Shown piece by piece: positions 59,313-64,000 of a stretch of DNA of 64,000 nt (position 1 is its first letter; each line of letters opens with the position of its first letter). The DNA lies in the NCBI RefSeq assembly GCF_000429025.1, contig NZ_KE386837.1:172959-236958 (forward strand). The letters run 5' to 3'. The translations under genes were made by a program, and so were the position numbers. The notes under the pieces are model-generated. The model saw only the letters and a list, made by a program, of their open reading frames with translations, made no database searches and was not told the origin of the DNA. Source of the DNA: Actinospineispora spinosispora DSM 44797 (GTDB taxonomy: Bacteria > Actinomycetota > Actinomycetes > Mycobacteriales > Pseudonocardiaceae).

Positions 59313-60155
59313 TCAGTCGGCGAGGAACTTGACCAGCAGGTCGCTGATCTCGTCGGCGTGCGTCCAGAGCATGCCGTGCGGGGCGCCCTCGATCTCGACG
59401 TACTGCGCCCTCGGAAGCCGCTTGGCGAACTCGCGGCCGGTCGCGTCGATCGGCAGGATGCGGTCGTGCGTGCCGTGCACGATCAGTACCGGGACGCCGC
59501 TCTCGTCGATCTTCGGCAGGTCGTCGCGGAAGTCGGTCAGCCAGCTGGGCACCACGGCCCAGGACGCCTTCGCTCCGGCACCGGAGGCCACCGCGAAGCT
59601 GGCGCGCACGACCTCGTCACTGATCCGCGAGCCCAGGTTCTCGTCCAGGTTGTAGAAGTCGTTGTAGAAGGCGCTGAACCAGGCGTAGCGGTCGGCCTTG
59701 GCGGTCGCCTGGATGCCGTCGAAGACCTCGGCGTCCACACCGGTCGGGTTGTCGTCGGTCTTGAGCAGGAAGGGTTCGAGCGAGGCGAGGAACGCGGCCT
59801 TGGCGACGCGGGACGAGCCGTGGCGGGCGATGTAGTGGCCGACCTCGCCGGTGCCCATCGAGAAGCCGACCAGTACGACGTTGGTCAGGTCCAGCGTGGT
59901 CAGGACGGTGTTCAGGTCGTCGGCGAAGGTGTCGTAGTCGTAGCCCACGCTCGGCTGGCTGGACTGGCCGAAGCCGCGCCGGTCGTAGGTGATGACCCGG
60001 TAGCCGGCGTCGAGCAGGGCCTGCTCCTGCTTCTCCCAGGATGCGCCGGACAGCGGGTAGCCGTGGATCAGGACGACGGGCTGGCCGGTGCCCCGGTCGG
60101 TGTAGTTCAGGTTGATCTCGACGCTGTTCTCGTGTCCGACGGTGATGTGCGACAT
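59313..60155 (-). CDS. alpha/beta hydrolase (non-heme chloroperoxidase-like)
   Basis: 280 residues. LIHGYPLSGASWEKQ, DRRGFGQSSQP, nucleophile VGFSMGTGEV, acid HGTHDRILP and His in EGAPHGMLW match cofactor-free haloperoxidases/aryl esterases. Start ATG 60155 with a GAAAGGACC site. It is divergent from the TetR gene with two matching operators between them, so it is probably induced by the TetR ligand. Confidence 0.9.
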   Translation of the reverse strand: MSHITVGHENSVEINLNYTDRGTGQPVVLIHGYPLSGASWEKQEQALLDAGYRVITYDRRGFGQSSQPSVGYDYDTFADDLNTVLTTLDLTNVVLVGFSMGTGEVGHYIARHGSSRVAKAAFLASLEPFLLKTDDNPTGVDAEVFDGIQATAKADRYAWFSAFYNDFYNLDENLGSRISDEVVRASFAVASGAGAKASWAVVPSWLTDFRDDLPKIDESGVPVLIVHGTHDRILPIDATGREFAKRLPRAQYVEIEGAPHGMLWTHADEISDLLVKFLAD

Positions 60156-60204
60156 GACCGGTCCTTTCGGGTTCGGGGTGCTGCTTGCGATGTGAATGAA
60201 GCTA

Positions 60205-60222
60205 TTACCGAACGATCGGTAA
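60205..60222. promoter_or_regulatory. TetR operator 1 (hydrolase side)
   Basis: TTACCGAACGATCGGTAA, with TTACCG/CGGTAA arms, lies 50 bases upstream of the hydrolase start. Confidence 0.88.
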
Positions 60223-60261
60223 AGCAACGTGAGTCAACCGACACTCGGCGGTCTTGCACCT

Positions 60262-60279
60262 TTACCGTCCGTTCGGTAA
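60262..60279. promoter_or_regulatory. TetR operator 2 (own gene side)
   Basis: TTACCGTCCGTTCGGTAA has the same TTACCG/CGGTAA arms as the site 57 bases upstream and lies 10 bases before the TetR ATG. Confidence 0.88.
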
Positions 60280-60289
60280 TAGTGGCGGG

Positions 60290-60865
60290 ATGCCCCGTCC
60301 ACAGACCGTCATCGGCGAAGAGCTGCTCGGCAGGCTCGCCGAGGTGTTCCGTGCCGCCGGTTTCGAAGGCGCCTCACTCGGCGCGCTCGCCGAAGCGGCC
60401 CAGCTGCGCCGCGCGAGCCTCTACCACCGCTTCCCCGACGGGAAGACGCAGATGGCGCTGGCCGTACTCGAGTTCGTCGAGGCCCTGTTCGTCGAGGCTC
60501 TCGGGCCGATGCGGACCGAGCCGGACGTCGCGCAGGGAGTCGCGGAGTCGGCCGAGAAGATCAGTGAGCTCTACGGCAGGGGGCTGCTGTCCTGCGTCAT
60601 GGAGGCGTTGACGCTCGCCGGCACACCGGACGCGGTGCGCAACAGGGCCACGCAGGTCGCCGCGACCTGGATCGGCGCGATGGAGGAGGCGGCGATCCGG
60701 GGTGGCACGCCGGCCGACGAGGCTCGCCGGGCCGCCCAGGATGCGTTCGCGCGGGTCGAGGGCGGGCTCGTCTACGGTCGGCTGTTCGGTGACGCGGGGG
60801 TCTTCCAGCGGGCGCTTGCCGAGCTGCCTGGGTTGTTGGTCGCGTCTACTACACGTGAGTGCTGA
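60290..60865 (+). CDS. TetR/AcrR family transcriptional regulator
   Basis: 191 residues. Helix-turn-helix LLGRLAEVFRAAGFEGASLG, ALAEAAQLRRASLYHRFPDGKT; C-terminal LmrA/YxaF-type domain (AAQDAFARVEGGLVYGRLFG). ATG 60290 directly follows operator 2. The last codons (ACA CGT GAG TGC TGA) are taken from the palindrome at 60852. Presumed repressor of itself and the divergent hydrolase. Confidence 0.88.
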   Translation: MPRPQTVIGEELLGRLAEVFRAAGFEGASLGALAEAAQLRRASLYHRFPDGKTQMALAVLEFVEALFVEALGPMRTEPDVAQGVAESAEKISELYGRGLLSCVMEALTLAGTPDAVRNRATQVAATWIGAMEEAAIRGGTPADEARRAAQDAFARVEGGLVYGRLFGDAGVFQRALAELPGLLVASTTREC

Positions 60866-60972
60866 GGCCGCCTATAGCCGGTCTAGCCACTCACGACGGA
60901 AAAGCTGTCGTGAGTGGCTAGACCGGCTACGCTTCGCGCCCCTTCGGGGTAGACGGCCTCAGCACTCACGTG
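60852..60972. terminator. GTGAGTG-family palindrome, long form, copy 3
   Basis: Outer arms CACGTGAGTGCTGAGGCC and complement are perfect. The inner hairpin GCCGGTCTAGCCACTCACGA pairs perfectly with its complement. The CGCCCCTTCGGGG mini-hairpin is conserved with the copies at 2879 and 28542. It lies between the convergent TetR and LLM genes. Confidence 0.9.
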
Positions 60973-60975
60973 GGG

Positions 60976-61986
60976 CTAGCCGGCTTGGACGTCGCGGAGG
61001 ATGGGCTGCCAAAAGCCGTCGGGCATGGGGTACGGGGCGTAGAAGCCGGTGCGGGTGAAGATGTCGCCGTAGCGGGCCAGCAGCTCGGCGGCCACCTTGT
61101 TCGGCGGGGTGACGATGGCGAACGCGTTGAGCACGTCGTCGTCGATCCGGCGGCCCATCTCGTCCCACTCGCCGCGCTTGGACAGCCCGTTGAGCTCCTC
61201 GCCCAGCTCGCCCCAGCCGTGCGCCTCCAGGACCGGCCGGTACGCCGGGGTCGAGCCGTAGAACGCGATCTGTTTGCGGACCGCGGCGTCGGCCGTCGCG
61301 ACCTGCTCGTCGGTGTCACCGGTGACGATGAGCGGCAGGCCGCTGATCTCGAAGCCGTCCAGGTTCTCCTTGCCGGCGGCCTTGCGGCCGGCCAGCAGCG
61401 CGGGCAACGTCGTCTCCCGCAGGTAGCGCTCGGTGGTGAAGCCGTGCACGAAGAAACCGTCGGCGACCTCGCCGGCCACGGCGGTCATCCGAGGGCCGAC
61501 ACCGGCCAGCAGGATCGGCGGGTTGCCGTGCGGGTTCGGGCCCGGGTTGAAGAACGGCGTCATCAACGTGTGCGTGTAGTGCTCGCCGACGAACCGCAGC
61601 GACTCGCCGGTCTCCCAGTTCTTCCAGATCGCCCGCATGGCCAGCAGGTACTCACGCATCCGGTCGGCCGGCGCGGACCACGGCATGCCGAACCGCTTCG
61701 TGATGTGCGGCTTGATCTGTGAGCCGACGCCGAGGATGAACCGGCCCTCGGAGTACAGCTGCAGGTCGTTCGCCAGCACCGCGAGCGACATCGGGTTGCG
61801 CGCGAAGGCCAGCGCGATCGCGGTACCCAGCTCGACCCGCTCGGTGCGCGTCGCCGCGACGGCGAGCGCGGGGAACGGGTCGTGCTTGATCTCGCTCAGC
61901 CAGACACCGTCGTAGCCCTCGCCCTCGGCGGCCACGGCGGCGTCCCATTCGCCGGCTGTCCCCTGAAGTGTGAAATCGACCTTCAC
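60976..61986 (-). CDS. LLM class F420-dependent oxidoreductase
   Basis: 336 residues, luciferase-like. GYDGVWLSEIKHDPFPALAV, VELGTAIALAFARNPMSLAV and LYSEGRFILGVGSQIKPHIT are the standard strands; VGPRMTAVAGEVADGFFVHGF near the middle is typical of the F420-dependent mer-like branch. GTG 61986 is chosen for AGGAGG 5 bases upstream, against longer frames to 62055. Substrate unknown. Confidence 0.85.
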   Translation of the reverse strand: MKVDFTLQGTAGEWDAAVAAEGEGYDGVWLSEIKHDPFPALAVAATRTERVELGTAIALAFARNPMSLAVLANDLQLYSEGRFILGVGSQIKPHITKRFGMPWSAPADRMREYLLAMRAIWKNWETGESLRFVGEHYTHTLMTPFFNPGPNPHGNPPILLAGVGPRMTAVAGEVADGFFVHGFTTERYLRETTLPALLAGRKAAGKENLDGFEISGLPLIVTGDTDEQVATADAAVRKQIAFYGSTPAYRPVLEAHGWGELGEELNGLSKRGEWDEMGRRIDDDVLNAFAIVTPPNKVAAELLARYGDIFTRTGFYAPYPMPDGFWQPILRDVQAG

Positions 61987-62275
61987 CCGAACCTCCTGAT
62001 CCGCACCGACCATCGAGAACGTGACAGTACCGCTGTAACGTACCGTGCGCAGCATTCCTGCCGCTCGTCGACCGTTGAACGGCGTGAAAATGGCCTTCGT
62101 CGAGTCATATGCGGCTCACAGCTCCCCGGTTGGGTGCACTCAGTAGACATAAGGCAACCTGGTTACCGGCGTTGCGATAGTTGCGGGCGGCGCGCGGTGC
62201 GTCACGATGTGTGAGCAGGGATCGCGACCGGGCTGAACGGCCAGGTCTGTCAGACCGTAGGAGGAGCACGCAGCG

Positions 62276-63790
62276 ATGTCGGTCGGTCATCCTGAGCGCA
62301 CGTCCGAGGTGTCGGAACGCCCGGTCGACGTGCCCTCGGCTCAGGCGGCTGTAGCTGCGATGCCCACCACGACGGAGTCGTCGAAGGGCCGGATGCGGCA
62401 AATCGATGCGCTCCGGGTTCTGAGCTGCTTCTCCGTCGTCACCGTGCACGCCATCGGCGCCCCGTTCCCGCCGGACGACGTCGGCATCGGCGTGGCGAGC
62501 TTCCTGCTGCACTACAGCAGGGAGATCTTCTTCTTCGTCTCCGCGCTGGTGCTGGTGCGCACGTACCTGCCCCGCGTCGGGGAGAACGGCAGGCTGCCCG
62601 ACGAGTCGGCGTTCCGGCGCAGGCGGCTCCGTCTGATCGGCATGCCGTACCTGTGGTGGACGACGCTGTACTTCGCGGTGTCGATCGTGCACAACCGCAA
62701 TGTCGACCCGTGGGGCCAGGTCCTTGACGACCTGCCGCTGCGCTGGCTGTACCTCATGGTCACCGGCAACGGCAGCTACCACATGTACTTCCTGCTGGTC
62801 ACGCTGCAGTTCGCGGTTGTGTTCCCGCTCGTGCTGCGGGTGCTGCGCAAGACGAAGGGCCACCACGGGCTCGTCCTGCTCGGCTCGCTGCTGCTGCAGG
62901 CCGCGACGCTGAGCGTCTACCAGTGGTTCTATCTGCCCGACGACGGCTGGCGCGGCATCCTCGGTGACGCGAGCCTGGTGGCCTACCAGTTCTGGATGGT
63001 CCTCGGGGCGGTCGCCGGGCTGCACATGCAGCGTTGGCACCGGATGATGATGACCTACTGGCGCTGGATTCTCGCGGCGTTCCCGGTGGCCACCGCGGTG
63101 CTGCTGTGGACGTTCTACGCGCAGCTGCCCACCCATGGCTCGCTCGGCGCGAGCAGCCCGCTGCAGCCGATCATGATCATGTGGTCGCTCGCGTCGCTCG
63201 GCGTGCTGTACCTGATCTCGGTCCAGATCATGGAGCGCGGCTCCGCGGCACTACGGACGATCTTCAGCTACGGCGCGCAGCTGTCCTTCGGCGTCTACCT
63301 GGCGCACCCGATGGTGCTGGACGTCGTGCTGTCGCTCATGCGCAGGCTCGGGCTGGCCCAGACGCAGTGGTGGTCGTCGCTGCTGGCGCTGGTCTGCACG
63401 GTGATCGGCGCGGTCGTGGTGTGCATGGCACTGCACCGGACCCGGTTCAGCCTCGCGTTGATGGGCCGTCCGAAGCTCGACCCGGAGCGCGCGCCCCGGC
63501 TGCGGCTGCGGATGCCCCGGCCCAGGATGATCGCGGGCCCCGCGCTGCTGCTGGCGATGAGCGTCGTGGCCGTGCTGCTGGTCGGCGGTGACCAGAGCCC
63601 GCCGTCGGAGAGTGGGACGCCGACGCCGGAGGAGATCGTCGAGGCGAGCAACCCGATGCTTCCGGCCGAGGACGACAGCACCGGGGCCGACGCCGGAGTC
63701 GATCCGGAGCCCGCGTGCGGCGACGTCTCGGTGGCGCCGCATGCCTGCTCGGTGGGCACTGACACACCACCAGGGGCCGTGACCCGCTGA
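62276..63790 (+). CDS. membrane acyltransferase (acyltransferase 3 family)
   Basis: 504 residues. MRQIDALRVLSCFSVVTVHA with the conserved catalytic-type His is the opening of the acyltransferase_3/OafA family, followed by RRRRLRLIGMPYLWWTTLYF and about ten membrane segments. A soluble Pro/Ser/Glu-rich C-terminal tail of about 70 residues with two Cys (PACGDV, PHACSV) lies outside. It probably O-acylates a cell-envelope glycan or exported metabolite. ATG 62276, with TAGGAGGAG upstream. Confidence 0.87.
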   Translation: MSVGHPERTSEVSERPVDVPSAQAAVAAMPTTTESSKGRMRQIDALRVLSCFSVVTVHAIGAPFPPDDVGIGVASFLLHYSREIFFFVSALVLVRTYLPRVGENGRLPDESAFRRRRLRLIGMPYLWWTTLYFAVSIVHNRNVDPWGQVLDDLPLRWLYLMVTGNGSYHMYFLLVTLQFAVVFPLVLRVLRKTKGHHGLVLLGSLLLQAATLSVYQWFYLPDDGWRGILGDASLVAYQFWMVLGAVAGLHMQRWHRMMMTYWRWILAAFPVATAVLLWTFYAQLPTHGSLGASSPLQPIMIMWSLASLGVLYLISVQIMERGSAALRTIFSYGAQLSFGVYLAHPMVLDVVLSLMRRLGLAQTQWWSSLLALVCTVIGAVVVCMALHRTRFSLALMGRPKLDPERAPRLRLRMPRPRMIAGPALLLAMSVVAVLLVGGDQSPPSESGTPTPEEIVEASNPMLPAEDDSTGADAGVDPEPACGDVSVAPHACSVGTDTPPGAVTR

Positions 63791-63890
63791 TCGGCCGTGT
63801 AGGCTGGTTGCTGAGCGCAACGGTAGATCTCTGCATCGCAGGCGGTGCTGAGACGAGGCTGACACTGGGCTGATACGCCGGGACGCTTCG

Positions 63891-63904
63891 TTGTCTTCAG
63901 ACAA
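63891..63904. promoter_or_regulatory. inverted repeat upstream of next gene
   Basis: TTGTCTTCAGACAA has perfect 6-base arms. It lies 70 bases before the GTG at 63974. Function unknown. Confidence 0.4.
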
Positions 63905-63973
63905 TGGACCTTTGGCGGCGCCCTTTTGTGTGCCCCCGTAACTTCTCGAGAGAACAGAGCGAGACTCACACCT

Positions 63974-64000
63974 GTGACCATTGATGTCGCGTCCGAGTCG
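63974..64000 (+). CDS. possible start of a further gene (cut by window end)
   Basis: GTG start followed by codons TIDVASES to the window end. The upstream AGAGCGAGAC offers only a weak ribosome site. Too short to identify. Confidence 0.4.

Noticed and set aside
63791..63973. Structured RNA before the last gene
   Set aside because: Short inverted repeats such as GTTGC/GCAAC and TTGTCT/AGACAA are present, but no known RNA pattern could be recognised.

Overview
The window is high-GC DNA with the gene content of an actinomycete. I place it in the Pseudonocardiales by inference only, from an HbhA-like protein, a WS/DGAT next to PlsB and PlsC, five luciferase-like (LLM) oxidoreductases, an IdeR/DmdR-type iron box, and many GTG and TTG starts. 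I saw no rRNA, tRNA, CRISPR array or transposase gene.

Layout. 1-1.0 kb: start of a fatty acid desaturase cut by the window edge. 1.0-16.2 kb: a myo-inositol catabolic locus. It holds an IolE/IolI-like TIM barrel, three Gfo/Idh dehydrogenases (one IolG-like), a LacI regulator with a clear operator, a sugar ABC transporter (ATPase, permease, lipoprotein), mmsA/iolA, iolD, iolB, an aldolase-like protein, iolC, and a divergent GntR regulator with its own operators. 16.4-22.2 kb: an MFS exporter, an acyl-CoA ligase, and a cytochrome P450 with its reductase. 22.5-28.5 kb: HbhA-like protein, MarR/SDR pair, S4 RNA-binding protein, secreted LysM protein, MFS exporter. 28.7-36.8 kb: a glycerolipid block (WS/DGAT, alpha/beta hydrolase, GpsA, HAD-PlsC fusion, PlsB), interrupted by a 1.1-kb nested repeat. 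37-45.6 kb: AsnB, DUF805, MFS/TetR pair, an isochorismatase-MFS-FAD oxidoreductase operon, a THUMP-like methyltransferase. 45.7-57 kb: hydrolase/LLM pair, POT peptide transporter, a small secreted protein, another LLM, SRPBCC, TetR/DUF4865, then a sulfur-scavenging unit (Cys leader peptide, SfnG-like, SsuD-like, MHS transporter). 57-64 kb: FMN reductase/MarR, siderophore-interacting protein with an iron box, hydrolase/TetR pair, an LLM, a membrane acyltransferase, and the first codons of one more gene.

How the genes work together. The inositol genes form a nearly complete route from uptake through IolG, IolE-like, IolD, IolB, IolC and an aldolase to MmsA, under two separate regulators. The 28.7-36.8 kb block makes and acylates glycerol-3-phosphate and leads to triacylglycerol. 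The 52.8-56.7 kb unit releases sulfite from organosulfur compounds and is probably controlled by cysteine-dependent attenuation.

The most unusual content is intergenic. There are at least four families of long palindromic or mosaic repeats: eight hairpins with GTGAGTG/CACTCAC ends (three of them 115-120 bp, double-armed, with compensatory base changes); four mosaic elements that begin with a GCCTSTTCYCGCGCG-type box abutting gene boundaries; hairpins with TGCGACGC cores; and hairpins with CACCGCGCAC ends. The nested repeat at 33.6-34.75 kb combines several of these. Stop codons of several genes lie inside the hairpins. I consider these repeats the best candidate for something undescribed.
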